A stretch of DNA of 64,000 nucleotides from Mesostigma viride (lineage: Eukaryota > Streptophyta > Mesostigmatophyceae > Mesostigmatales > Mesostigmataceae), in assembly GCA_009746045.1 (NCBI GenBank), contig RPFO01002252.1, forward strand, positions 1 through 64,000. The letters run 5' to 3'. The notes under the pieces are model-generated. The model ran no database searches and had not been told where the DNA came from. It saw only the letters and a program-made list of their open reading frames with translations. Below, in pieces: positions 28,291 to 38,540 of this stretch (position 1 is the stretch's first letter; each line of letters opens with the position of its first letter). The position numbers were made by a program, and so were the translations under genes.

Positions 28291-28347
28291 TATATATTCC
28301 GGCCCTCGGCCACAAGTCCACACCAGACTCTTCTTTGCCCACGTACA

Positions 28348-28378
<31 letters not shown>

Positions 28379-28463
28379 GCCCACGCCGCACATGGGCACC
28401 ATAGAGTTGGAAACGGCCGAGGGCCAGGACACTGAATAGCATGCCATCACAAACATACAAGAA

Positions 28464-28690
28464 ACAAAGGTACTCAGCGGGGACATGTACGGTTGCATCA
28501 TTTGATACACCCGCACGGTCGGTACAACAGCTTGGTGTGTCCTAGCAAACGATGTTCCGCCGAGTAGTCGAGAGCCCGATTGTTGGAGACGACAACAAGG
28601 TACGCAGCGGAGCGCCATGGAAGGTTGCCGCATAAGGGACACTCGCGTTGGTACAAACGCTTGGTGTGTCCGAGCAGAAGAGGTGCCGCC
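28464..28690. repeat. two diverged direct repeats of about 100-110 bp
   Basis: 28464-28562 and 28588-28690 share the order ACAAGGTAC.CAGCGG, then GGTTGC, then CTTGGTGTGTCC.AGCA and TGCCGCC. They precede the LINE-D fragment. Confidence 0.5.
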
Positions 28691-28757
28691 AAGTCTCCAA
28701 GCAGCACTGCAGCAGATTGTGGGAAGAGGTCCCGTTCCGTGATCGCTTCGAAAACTG

Positions 28758-29105
28758 TTGGGGAGCATGCTCACAGACACCGCCGACGATGTGGACATCA
28801 TCCGCATCGGCGTGGCCTGGGCCAGGGCTCGCTCGATCAACACCTACTGGCCGGTCTGGCGCTCGAAGGGCATGGGCGAGCACCGCAAGCGCATGCTCTT
28901 CAAGGTCCTTGTTATCACGGTGCTTACGTATGGCGCCGAGGCATGGACACTCACGGACACACTGGCGGCGGCCAAGCTACTAGACGGCACGGTTTATAGG
29001 ATGCTCCGACAGGTCCTGAATGTAGTGTTTTCTAAGCATAGGTCATTAGAGTCTTTGTATCAGGGTATGCCTCGCATTCAGACGAGATTAGGCAACGTAG
29101 GATAG
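28758..29105 (+). pseudogene. LINE-D fragment: post-RT region of an RTE/CR1-like LINE
   Basis: The reading includes DIIRIGVAWARARSI, then KRMLFKVLVITVLTYGAEAW and DGTVYRMLRQVLNV, the conserved region after the RT in many APE-type LINEs (LLYGAETW signature). The frame ends at 29105 and no RT core precedes it. A second scrap of the same region (VLTYGAETWTLIDALEK) lies at about 49,790-49,840. Confidence 0.7.
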
Positions 29106-29538
29106 CATTTGTAGGACATCTTGCTCGCCCGGGTTGTTATGTACGCCGTACGAATGCGATAAAATGCGGGATAAAGCATATTATGGGCCTCGACGTATTT
29201 TACGCGTATTTTACGTCTGACCACGCGGTTTGGACTTAGAATTTTTCGGGGGTACCAGCGGGCAGCGGGCACTGGCGCGGTGCCCAGGTTCTGGGCGCGG
29301 CGCGCTCACTGCACATTTGAGATTTTTACTACTAGAAGTAGATGCGTACAGTTCTTTTCATAAAGCGCAAGCCTTGCAAAATGTTTGGCCGGTAGGAGAC
29401 AGCTAGGACTAGGTACATAACGCATAATAACAGTGTGCCAGCAAATGCCAGCTGTGCTACTGACGGTGTAATGCAACATAGCGACGACGAGGCCAGTGCG
29501 ACTGTGCGACAGTGTGCAGCCATTTTCGATTTGCAGCC

Positions 29539-30110
29539 ATGAAGAAGAAAGGGCCTGAATGGGATTTCGTTCTCGAGAAGAAAGAAGCAGTCACAGATGC
29601 TGTTAGTAACAAAACGCAGTTTGTGTCGAATAAGTTCTGCTCATTTTGCAACAAGAAGTTCTCATACGGGGCGGGGGCAATCAGCGTATTCCGAGTCCGT
29701 GCACACTTTGCCGGAATCGCAGGGGAATTAAGGGATGTTACCCTGCGACAAAATTCCACCGAATATCCGGAGCAGGTTTCTCAGGATGTATAACAACAAG
29801 TCGCAGCAGTCAGACGCCAAGAAGCAGCACAATTTGAACAGGGCAATGGCGGAGATGGGAGGGGCTGCGCCGGCTGACTTGTCGTCGGTTCCCAGCAAAG
29901 GCCAGCTGAGCATCACCAAATGGCTGGTTCCCGTCGACGAACAAGGTGTCCAGCTGCTGGCTGCCGAATTTTTTATCGAGAACGGCATTGCCTTCAATGC
30001 GGCTGAGAGCGCCTCTTTCAAGCAGATGGTGGCCGGCATGATCCAGTACAAAGGAGGGCACGTCACCCCTCCTTCTCGGAAGTTGTGTCTTATGTCCTCT
30101 CATGCATTAT
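29539..30110 (+). pseudogene. BED finger plus hAT transposase N-terminus (broken)
   Basis: From the ATG at 29539: WDFVLEKK, then CSFCNKKFSYGAG and FRVRAHFAGIAGELRDV form a BED-type zinc finger (C-x2-C, later His). After a frame change at about 29735, CDKIPPNIRSRFL continues. Then AEFFIENGIAFNAAESASFK, QMVAGMIQYKG and TPPSRKL match the conserved start of hAT/DUF659 transposases. The catalytic part is missing. It may have been domesticated or is simply a relic. Confidence 0.65.
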
Positions 30111-31260
30111 ATAGTGGATGGCTTTCCTTACAATCAATTAATTAATTGAATCCTTACTATTCCCGCTGCAGCATGCTCCCCCCTGCATTTAACAAATCAT
30201 AATCAGATAGGATTGCAGTGCATAAATGGAAGATGTTAATAAATAAGCATATACACCAAATTTCAGTTGTAATAACTGCATGACCATCATCAAGGAGCGT
30301 GCTAATTGGGTGACTGACAATTGGACCACAAAAACTGTCGCGCATTTTACCACCGCGTATTTTATACCAACCACGTATAATACGCGTATTTTAAGTCCAC
30401 GTATTATACCCCGCACACGTATTTTCCAACCTGGTTGCTCGCACCAGCCAGGTCGACACCGCCCTTGTTTGGTCTGGCCGGCCCACAGCGGCTTGGCCGA
30501 CCAGGGCGGCACATTCCGGCTGACCTGGCCTGGCCCCAAGGACATTCCTAGAAAGCTAGGTAAACCTGCCATGAACGACATCCAGATGTTGTTGGCCGAC
30601 CTAGCTAGTGGTCCCAGCTCAGTTTGAACACCGCATTCACTCCCTCTCTCTTCTTTGGACTGCCGCTATGCAGTACAAGAAGAGGTGGCAGAAGATTGCT
30701 CAGGCTCACACGTCAGCCCCTGTGGGCAAGCCCCCTCCCCCCAAGCGGAAGGGCATTTTGTTGAGTAGTGTAGTTAGGATTTTCTAGACCAGATAGCTTA
30801 GAGTTAGGTTAGTTCGATGATTACGCGGCTTCGCCCACCTCCATCCATCCAGCAAGGAATACCGCGTGCTACATGATCTCCCAACGCCCCGGCGGAGTCA
30901 ATGTTATAATTTGATTTTTTTTTATGGCCGGGCGAGTAGTATGTCACAGCCGGTATGAGGCGGGGGAAGGGGGACGTGGCCGGGTCGGTGGACCGGGTGT
31001 CGTGGGGGGGGAAGCCATTGTCGAGGTGCAGTCTCACAGGGGTTAGTGTGGCTGAGGTGTGGGGCGGGGTGGGTTCAGGGGAACTGAGGGGAGGGGAGTA
31101 GGGGTGGGCGTGAACGGCGTACAGCAAGGTATTTGTACCACCCCGGCGGGTGCGGGTGTAGTGAGGGTGGGGGGGGGGCGCTTTGCCCATGTGCGGCGTG
31201 TATTCAACTAAATAGCTACTAGTAACTTTTCGGGGAAATGGGTATATTTTATTTCGGGGA
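30111..31260. other. repeat-derived intergenic DNA, no intact gene
   Basis: Repeats of ACGTATTTT/ACGCGTATTTTA type lie at about 30,340-30,430. A reading with PPPPKRKG and a stop, then a CTCCCAACG..CGGAG hairpin and AT-rich tail, lies at 30,680-30,915 and resembles the end of the ORF1-only element (17588-18025). The remainder, to 31,260, is G-rich on the plus strand with no coding signal. Confidence 0.4.
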
Positions 31261-31373
31261 AATGGGTATATTTTATTAGCCAATTATGGACCAAAGAGGT
31301 GAGAGGGGAAATGAGTATCAGCGAATCCTAATGAAGGTGGGCACGCACACGTGTGGCGGTGACAGGTGAAAGG

Positions 31374-32360
31374 CTAATAGGGCGCGTTATTAGACCAGGG
31401 AAGCCATTGGACCTGAGTGATGTCGCCATGAGGCATACTGGTGAATACCTGATTACGGCCCAGTAGATCATGAAAAAGCTGGAGCGGGCTGGGCTTGTCG
31501 TTATTGGGCCCTGGGTCCCACACCCTGTGTTGTTCCTGAGCTAACAGCCAGTAGCGGCGCATAGCCGCATTCCATAGGTATATAAAGCGCCGGACTACGC
31601 CGCCGCGGGTATACTCCTCGCGGACCTTAAAGACTGTCTCGTTGCGTATGGTCCAGATCGCGTATAGCATAGTAGTGCGTAGCCATATCCATTCTGCTTG
31701 GGAAACTGAAAGCTCGGACCCTGGTGTGCCAGCAATACCGAAAATGATGGTACGCACGCTGATTGGGAGAGTGGGTGGCGATGCCGTCCATGCGGCCCAG
31801 ATGTTAATGAGCCACGTCCAAACCCCAGGGAGATTACAGTAAAGAAACCTGTGCTCAATGGTTTCACTAGGGTGCGTGCACAGGCATGATGCATCATGAC
31901 CAAAACGCTCGTGGAGCATGGCGCAGACCCCTATCGCCCTATGCATCAAAAGGTGTTGTACATCAGTGGCCCTGCGGTCCACGAGAGGGTGGTCTACCGC
32001 CAGGGTAATCATCTTAACCCAAGTGTAGCCCGGCCAATGTATTCCCCAGCGGGCTCGGCCCGGGTGGGGCTGATGGTACATATGCAACAAGATATCATAA
32101 CCCCAATCTGCGGTGTACTCAAAGATACATTTGCTGGTTCTGATGTCCCCCTTGGTTAAGACCCATCCAAATTCAACCGGGTCCAGATGTAGTAGATCGA
32201 GCCGTGTGTTGCCCACGTGTAGCCATGTAATGCTCTCAACCGGGGATAATGGGTCCGGCTGGATCATGCAGATCTTGGCACAGACCATGGGACTACGCGT
32301 ATGCGGTGACACTGGGAAGCTGGCGTGTACGCATATAAGGTGGATAGTTGATACAGACAC
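31374..32360 (-). CDS. LINE-B C-terminal region (shifted frame), zf-RVT-like
   Basis: A 328-residue frame that continues the main ORF after a frame break near 32,270; copy II reads through the same point (RIRVVPWSLEQSC) without a break. It contains WLHVGNTRLDLLHLDPVEFG, FEYTADWG, HWPGYTWVKMITLAVDHPL, and a Cys/His pattern ASCLCTHPSETIEHRFLYC typical of the zinc-binding domain after the RT in plant and algal L1 elements. It ends WSNNAPY. Confidence 0.75.
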   Translation of the reverse strand: MSVSTIHLICVHASFPVSPHTRSPMVCAKICMIQPDPLSPVESITWLHVGNTRLDLLHLDPVEFGWVLTKGDIRTSKCIFEYTADWGYDILLHMYHQPHPGRARWGIHWPGYTWVKMITLAVDHPLVDRRATDVQHLLMHRAIGVCAMLHERFGHDASCLCTHPSETIEHRFLYCNLPGVWTWLINIWAAWTASPPTLPISVRTIIFGIAGTPGSELSVSQAEWIWLRTTMLYAIWTIRNETVFKVREEYTRGGVVRRFIYLWNAAMRRYWLLAQEQHRVWDPGPNNDKPSPLQLFHDLLGRNQVFTSMPHGDITQVQWLPWSNNAPY

Positions 32361-35300
32361 CCATTGTGGCCAGAAATAGCGTCCAGCAGTTGTAGTTGGA
32401 GCCCCTCAGGTGGCAGAACCGTCACGACTAAACCCTTGCACGCAGGCGTGACTCCGTCGGCGTAGAAGCTAACCCAGTCGCCGGTTATAATTGGCTTGCG
32501 TGGGGCAGTCATCAATGCATGCCACGCCGCTGGTATCGCACTTATAAGAGTTTGCCACGCTTGCAGGGAGGGCATGTGGGAGACCCAAGTGCTGACCTCG
32601 TCGTAGCTGAGCCGTCGGTACGCAGCGCCGTGCCCCAGGTAGAGGTCCAGCACCCTGACAATCGGCGGTGACGCGCGCAGAAAGCCATCATACGGGTTGT
32701 GTCCGTGGAGAGTGCCCAGGGGCTTGTTAGTAGCGTCTGTGATTAAGTCATTAAAAAAGAGTGGCTGCCGTGCCACCTCCTCTCTAGTAGTAGGAAAGAC
32801 TAGGCGACCCGGCTTGAGCTTATTGTAACCTGTCCATATGCGCTGCCAATACCATGGGAGTCCTTTGTACGAAATAAGGGTGCTGCCCAGTATGCCCGCC
32901 CCCAGTTGCCACGAGGTGCCACTAGCATGGGTGGAAAGAGAGGCTAGCGTTTCACGTGCAAGCATGCAGCCAGGGTGTGTGTTAACGCCCATAAAAACGG
33001 ATATCACTTGTTTAGCATACAGCGACCACAGACGCCATTGTATGTTGTGGAGCCCGAGGCCCCCGTGCACCCATGACATGAAGGACATCTCTCTGTTGAT
33101 CCATCCGTGGACCGTGTGGGAGATTAAGCCTTTCTGTTTCCAGACAAAATTGCTGCCAAGGCGTTGGATGAGCTGTGTGGTGGCATCATTGGGTGGGTGT
33201 GCTTGGCAATAATACAAGACCTTAGAGAACAACAGTTGGTTGACGATCAGGGTTCGCCCTCGTAGGCTCATGCGGTGGACGGCCCCCCAGCGCCCTGCGG
33301 TAAGGAGAACGCCTGCAAGCTTGCCCACGTGGTTGGTTTCATCATACATGAAAGAACGTTGTTCAGCCAAGCGTCCCTCGGGTGTGCAGCCGATGGGACA
33401 ATTGTGCAAAAGGTGGTGATCCCCCGGCTTGACCCAGGTCACAGCCAGGTTGGGGAGGGCGTAGCGTAGGGTGTTGGTTTTGCCGATATGCAGTCCCGTG
33501 GACTTGAGCACATTGCATCGTTGTTGTGTGGCAACAGAATAGGTAGTGATATTATCCATGACAGCATGCACTTCAGGCAGAGAGATACAAACATTTGTTG
33601 TGTCATCCACATAAGCCGTTTGGAATATACCTTTACCGTTACCTGTCGGGAAGCCCCGAATGCGAGGATCGTTCTGGTGTAGCCAGTAGAGTCCTGCGTG
33701 GGCCAAGAGAAATAGAATAGGGGACATGCAATCTCCTTGTGGTAGCGATCGTGAGCTAGCGCCGGTCGCTGACTTGTGTCCGTCTATTAGTAAATACCAA
33801 GCCAGGGATTTGATCATACCCATAATGACGGTCATGAGTTGTGGGCCAAATCCTAGTGCGGTTAGAATGTGTTCTAGGTATTCCCAGCACATACGGTCAA
33901 AGGCTTTTTCAAAATCCCAAAACAATATGAAACCCTCTATATCGTCGCGCCAGGCTTTTTCCACAATGTCCATGATGAGGGTAATGCTGTCGTTGATGTG
34001 GAGATTGGCCCTAAAGCCCACTTGCTCCGGACCAATGAGGAAGTCTAGGACGGTGTATAAGCGTCGTTGGATTATTTTACTGATGATTTTGTACGCTACC
34101 GTAAGGAGACGGATTGGGCGGTAGTTTTTCCATAGAGTCTTGTCTCCTTTTTTGTACAGTAAGATAAGCGCAGATTCAGCCCATCTGCCGCTCACCTTAC
34201 CGTGCCGCCAAATTTCAAGAATACATTCGTAGAAATCTATGTGTAGAAGGGACCAGAACGTTTTCCAGAATTCAATAGGCAGACCGTCGACCCCGGGGGC
34301 GCTACCGGTTTTGATGTGTTCCATAGCTGTTGTGGCCTCTTCCATGGAGGGGATTTGATCGAGTTCCTGCTGTTGAGCTGGTGTAAGGCGACGGGGAATG
34401 GCATGTAGGATTTTTTGCATGGCTGCAGATGAGTCAGGATGGGGTTCGTTTAGAAAGAGAGCTGAGTAGTAACGGTGACCACTCTGTAGTATGGAGGTGA
34501 TGTCTCGGTGGCTGCCGTGTTCGTCTTGGATTTCCGTGATAGAGGAGTGAGCTTTAGGGGTAGGAATCAGAGCAAAGAACTCTTTGGTCATTCTTTCTCC
34601 TACCTGGTGCCACCACAGATTTTCTGAGTCTAGTGCTAATGTGTGACGCTCGAAACGTAGTTTGTCAAGTTCGGTCTGAGCTCTTTGAAGTTTTGTTAGT
34701 TCCGATTGATACAGGGTAGGCTTCGCTTGGAGTTTATTCACTATGCGTTGGTAGTACCGATAGTCCTGTCCTTTCTGGCGGCGGATATTTTGTGAATACA
34801 GTTGGGAAAATTCTAGAATGTTAGCTAGGCCCTCCTGCATCCAGCTGCAGCAGTCTGTGTAGCTACCCTTGCTGGCTCTCCACGACTGCCAGCGTGTCAT
34901 GATCTCAAGGTAGTACTTATCGTCCGCGAGTAGGTGTTTGTTTAAGCGGGGAATGCCGGGGCCCCGGGCGGAGTTGGTGTGATGGGCAAGGGTAACGATG
35001 AGTGGGTAGTGATCAGAAAAATTAACAGAACGGTCGACCGATGCGTAGCAAACTAGGTCCGCCCATGCGGGTGTGATGTAGATTTTATCAAGACGACGAG
35101 TAGTGCGTACATTTAAACGTGTGGCCAGCCAAGTGGGCCCGTGGTCTCGTGAGCGGATGACATCCTGTAAGTTCAGGTCCATGATCTGTTTACTGAAGGC
35201 CGCTGTGCGTATAGGGGGGTGTTCATCCAGGTCTATATTGAAATCGCCCATCAACGCAATTTCGAACCCCTGTGAGATAAGGTCAGCGGCCATTTTGAAG

Positions 35301-35779
35301 AGGGAAGGGTAGAATGAGGCTTGATCCGTTGGCTCGGTTGGGGCATATACACTAATAATGTATCCCTTATTTCCTGCCCATGTAATGGACTGCCGCGTCC
35401 AACGGCCCTGCCATCTAGCCTCCGCTGTGTCGGTAGCTATAGCCCAGTCCTGGCATGTCAGCGTAGGGTTGGGAGGTTTACGGTATTGAATGAGGGCAGT
35501 GCCCCCTTGTGTACCGCGTGCCCATGCCCAACGGTGAACTGTCCTAGGTGCAAGTGCTCTAGCAGCTCTAAGGGCGGTGCGTGTGGCAGCTTCTTGGATT
35601 TTATGTTCCTGCAGTCCTATCCAAATTTCATGCGAGGGGCCCACGTAGCGCTCGAGCAAGTTGTGTAATGCATTTGCTAATTCTCGTGTGCGAGGTATTC
35701 GCTGTCCCTGCCCTGGTGTGTGTGACCCGTATGTGTTCAGCCCCCTGACATTCCACGATACCAGTGTTAGTTGACTCAT
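32264..35779 (-). CDS. LINE-B ORF2: APE endonuclease and reverse transcriptase
   Basis: Start chosen at MSQLTLVSWNVRGLN (ATG 35779), whose A-T-G-A overlaps the stop of the upstream 174-residue frame; an in-frame ATG at 35881 gives a longer form. APE motifs: SWNVRGLN, LQEHK, GDFNID, RRLDKIYIT and SDHYPL. RT motifs: GSAPGVDGLP, RPIRLLTVAYKIISK, FILFWDFEKAFDRM (A), SLPQGDCMSPILF (B) and TAYVDDTTN (C, about residue 757 of the longer form). The frame stops at 32264 after RVVPWSVPRSA, where homology passes to the other frame. L1 clade by RT style. Confidence 0.85.
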   Translation of the reverse strand: MSQLTLVSWNVRGLNTYGSHTPGQGQRIPRTRELANALHNLLERYVGPSHEIWIGLQEHKIQEAATRTALRAARALAPRTVHRWAWARGTQGGTALIQYRKPPNPTLTCQDWAIATDTAEARWQGRWTRQSITWAGNKGYIISVYAPTEPTDQASFYPSLFKMAADLISQGFEIALMGDFNIDLDEHPPIRTAAFSKQIMDLNLQDVIRSRDHGPTWLATRLNVRTTRRLDKIYITPAWADLVCYASVDRSVNFSDHYPLIVTLAHHTNSARGPGIPRLNKHLLADDKYYLEIMTRWQSWRASKGSYTDCCSWMQEGLANILEFSQLYSQNIRRQKGQDYRYYQRIVNKLQAKPTLYQSELTKLQRAQTELDKLRFERHTLALDSENLWWHQVGERMTKEFFALIPTPKAHSSITEIQDEHGSHRDITSILQSGHRYYSALFLNEPHPDSSAAMQKILHAIPRRLTPAQQQELDQIPSMEEATTAMEHIKTGSAPGVDGLPIEFWKTFWSLLHIDFYECILEIWRHGKVSGRWAESALILLYKKGDKTLWKNYRPIRLLTVAYKIISKIIQRRLYTVLDFLIGPEQVGFRANLHINDSITLIMDIVEKAWRDDIEGFILFWDFEKAFDRMCWEYLEHILTALGFGPQLMTVIMGMIKSLAWYLLIDGHKSATGASSRSLPQGDCMSPILFLLAHAGLYWLHQNDPRIRGFPTGNGKGIFQTAYVDDTTNVCISLPEVHAVMDNITTYSVATQQRCNVLKSTGLHIGKTNTLRYALPNLAVTWVKPGDHHLLHNCPIGCTPEGRLAEQRSFMYDETNHVGKLAGVLLTAGRWGAVHRMSLRGRTLIVNQLLFSKVLYYCQAHPPNDATTQLIQRLGSNFVWKQKGLISHTVHGWINREMSFMSWVHGGLGLHNIQWRLWSLYAKQVISVFMGVNTHPGCMLARETLASLSTHASGTSWQLGAGILGSTLISYKGLPWYWQRIWTGYNKLKPGRLVFPTTREEVARQPLFFNDLITDATNKPLGTLHGHNPYDGFLRASPPIVRVLDLYLGHGAAYRRLSYDEVSTWVSHMPSLQAWQTLISAIPAAWHALMTAPRKPIITGDWVSFYADGVTPACKGLVVTVLPPEGLQLQLLDAISGHNGCLYQLSTLYAYTPASQCHRIRVVPWSVPRSA

Positions 35780-36300
35780 GTCATTGCAGGGCTCCAGCGG
35801 ACCAGGCCGGGTAGGTTCCGTGTAGGTCCCCATGGCGTGGTGAGATTGGACCTGCGAAAGGTGAAAGACACGGCACAACATGCACAGGGCGTGGGCGTGA
35901 GATAGTCATTAAAAGAGAGACCTACTGTGCAGTGTGCTGTGAGCAGAACCAAAGCGATTGGAAAGGCTGCATTACACCCACGTTTGGGTAATGGCAGCAG
36001 GTATTGAGAAAAGTCGTTATGGAGGTGTCTTGGTGATAGCGGATCACCTGGTGTGGCGATAACTATTCCATAGTCATTGCGCCTGTGAAAGGGTAACCGA
36101 GGGTACAGGAGGTCACGCTCCAAGGAGACTACTCGCCCACCCAGGTGGAGGGGCCCAGGCCTAGTCCATCCTGCCGATGGGTTTTCGAATCCGAGCCGTG
36201 GCTCACTGACCGAATGCCATAATGGGGTAGCCGTCACGAGAAACAGTGAGGCGAGGGGCGGACTTACGAATTTCGTAAGGCCTGCTCCTTCTACCCACAC
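35776..36300 (-). CDS. short frame upstream of LINE-B ORF2, doubtful
   Basis: A 174-residue frame that ends with TGA inside the ATGA shared with the ORF2 start. Overlapping stop-start is used for ORF2 translation by some LINEs. The sequence itself (Pro/Leu/Arg-rich, several Cys) shows no ORF1 domain, so this may be the end of a decayed ORF1 or leader sequence. Confidence 0.3.
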   Translation of the reverse strand: MWVEGAGLTKFVSPPLASLFLVTATPLWHSVSEPRLGFENPSAGWTRPGPLHLGGRVVSLERDLLYPRLPFHRRNDYGIVIATPGDPLSPRHLHNDFSQYLLPLPKRGCNAAFPIALVLLTAHCTVGLSFNDYLTPTPCACCAVSFTFRRSNLTTPWGPTRNLPGLVRWSPAMT

Positions 36301-36516
36301 GTTTCAAGTGACGGCTAGCTGTTCCGCCCCTCAGAAGAGATGGCTAGACGTACCTTTTCGTGCTGAATCCGAATCTGCCCTTTGTTTCGCGTTTAGATTA
36401 CTACGTAAGGTGCTATCTCGTCCGCCGTCAGGGCCACCATAGCCAGCTTGTGCCAAAGGGGATTTCCGTTAGGGTGTATTGGGGTGTAATGGGTATATTT
36501 TATTAGCCAATTATGG

Positions 36517-38540
36517 GCGACTAAATAGCTAACTAAAGCTTAGCTAAAGCATGCAAGTAGTTGTGATAATTTTACGGCCTCACGACCATTGGTTTATTGT
36601 ATGGCATCAAAAGATTGCTGACATCCTTTTTCAACTTGAAGTTTTTTCATTCGTCTCTAGTCGGATTTTGTTACAAGTATCTGTATTATTCGCAGCAGTA
36701 TCTGCCCTTGGGAGATTCGTTCCCTCAGGATGGCATGGCATCCGATCGAGCAAGGTAGATGCGCAGTACGGTTTGGCACGTGGCGTTGCATGCTAGCGAG
36801 CATTTACCGCAGCCTGTCAGTATGTACTGTGCTGCAAACCTGGACCTTCATTTCAGGCATCGCGTGTGCAACCTTTCCGCTTCGGAAAAAATTGTGCTCG
36901 CTGACGGCCATTCCACAGCAACCGATAGAAATCGGCTGGAAATCAGCTGGTAAGTTCTTTTGAATAACGCCATTAGGCATGAAGTAGCCGAATGCGCTGA
37001 TGTGGCGTAAATCTTTCCCGGGCGGCTTCAAGTTTCGCCATTCGATGCAGAATTGATTAACCCTCGGGTTGCCTGCATCAGCTGCCGTTCGATTTCGACA
37101 ATGATTTAGAGAACAATAAGATAAGAAAATTTCCAAGCGGTGGAGACAATGGGTTCATTGCGGCCTTTTCCATCACGGCTAGCCTCGATGCTTACAACAT
37201 GCATGCGTTCCAGGTGCAACGTGGTCTTAGCACAGAACCCGAGTATACTGGTAAGAACGATGGTTTTTTATGTCTAACTGCTACATATCTTCCGCAGTGT
37301 CATACGTGCATTTGATTTAATGTGGCAGTTTTACGTACCTCTAATTTGCTTTGTGACATATTGTGCTGGATTTGGGTCGATGCGGCACCCCGCGGTGTGG
37401 TGATGGACTATGGCAGGGAACTGTCAGGATGTACAGCACGAACGAGAGCTCGCAACTGGAAACTGGGTCTGCGCTGATTTCTGAGGTCCGCACGGCTTTC
37501 TCGGGCGGCAATGGCATGGATATAGCATCCTCTTGTGTCTCTCGTACTGGCTTCTGCTGTCATCGGTGGGCTAGAATGGGCCGGCTAGGAATTACTAGAA
37601 AGACTGACTAGAATTGGCTCAAATTGAGCCTTTTGTAAGGTTCGGCATGATGGCCATGTTGGTGTAATTGTTACTTGAACCCAGATATAGGGCTTGCTAT
37701 TTTGACTGGTTTTGTCTTGATTTTATTAAAATGGTTTTGTCTTGATTTTATTAAGATTGCTCTCGTCTGGTATTCCCTGTGTGGCCAGATCGCCTTATAG
37801 CCAGCAAATGCCCTTGTAGAGCACAAAAGGCTTCCTCGTGTTGCGTTCAGGGTTGCGTGCCACATTTTCCCATGGTCGTCACAATCCCTTCTCCCTGTTG
37901 TGTGTGCATGCCTCGCTCCTGGCCAGCCTTTTGTCGTGCCGACGTGCCCCATCGTTTCTTGTCGTGCGATCCTTTTGTCGTGGTGATCGGCGTGAACCTC
38001 TATGCTCGTCGGTGACTATTGCCAGCAGCTGCCACCTGACCCCGACCACCTGCGCCGACTCCGCGAGATGGCGGGGGCGACCTCCCTTTCTTCTGGCGCC
38101 CGCGACACCACAGGTGCGCCGGCCACGGCCCCACCTCCCTCCTTGGCCCACGGTGTGTTGCGCCTGTTTGCATGCTCAGGGTGCATACCCGGATCGGTTT
38201 CTATGCAGGCTGGGGAATCGCCACGGGCTCGCTAGCACGGGCCCCTGCCCGTGTGCGCCACTAAGCACTCTGGTGCTTGGGGCGGCAGTGCCTCTCTCCC
38301 TGCTCCATGGGTTCTGCGCCCCGAAGTCTCTCATGTCTTGTCTGGTGGTCATCATCTGGGTGTTGATGCCAGAAGTCTCGCTGCACCATCGTCCATGCCA
38401 CGTGGGTTGAAGGTGTGGCAGTGCACGCATGAGCGGGAAGGTCGGCTGTTACGCCAAGGCATTCCGCAGGCCGGGTACTCCCGCACGCCAGCAATTAGAC
38501 TGGCGCAGCATTGACGGAGCAACCCCGTGTGCTGTGCGAT
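36517..38540. other. upstream region of the molybdenum-cofactor gene; no certain gene
   Basis: The first kilobase is AT-rich and shows no gene. A 25-bp tandem duplication (TGGTTTTGTCTTGATTTTAT repeat) lies at 37,720-37,760. From about 37,990 the sequence becomes GC-rich; 38,002-38,150 reads LPPDPDHLRRLREMAG and could be an upstream exon of the next gene or a neighbour's, with a GT following at 38,150. This cannot be settled by eye. Confidence 0.35.

Larger units (their letters stand above)
31290..36487 (-). mobile_element. LINE-B copy III: near-complete L1-type LINE with 29-bp target duplication
   Basis: A 5.2-kb element bounded by identical 29-bp direct repeats (31261-31289 and 36488-36516; they contain AATGGGTATATTTTATTAGC). 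It contains an APE endonuclease, reverse transcriptase and C-terminal zinc-finger region in one long frame plus one shifted frame. The 5' region (35780-36487) holds a 174-residue frame. It is the most complete copy of the family also seen at 18026, 24612 and 25450. Confidence 0.85.

Noticed and set aside
35776-36300. Definite LINE-B ORF1
   Set aside because: The frame overlaps ORF2 suggestively, but it has no coiled coil, RRM or zinc knuckle. Listed only as doubtful.
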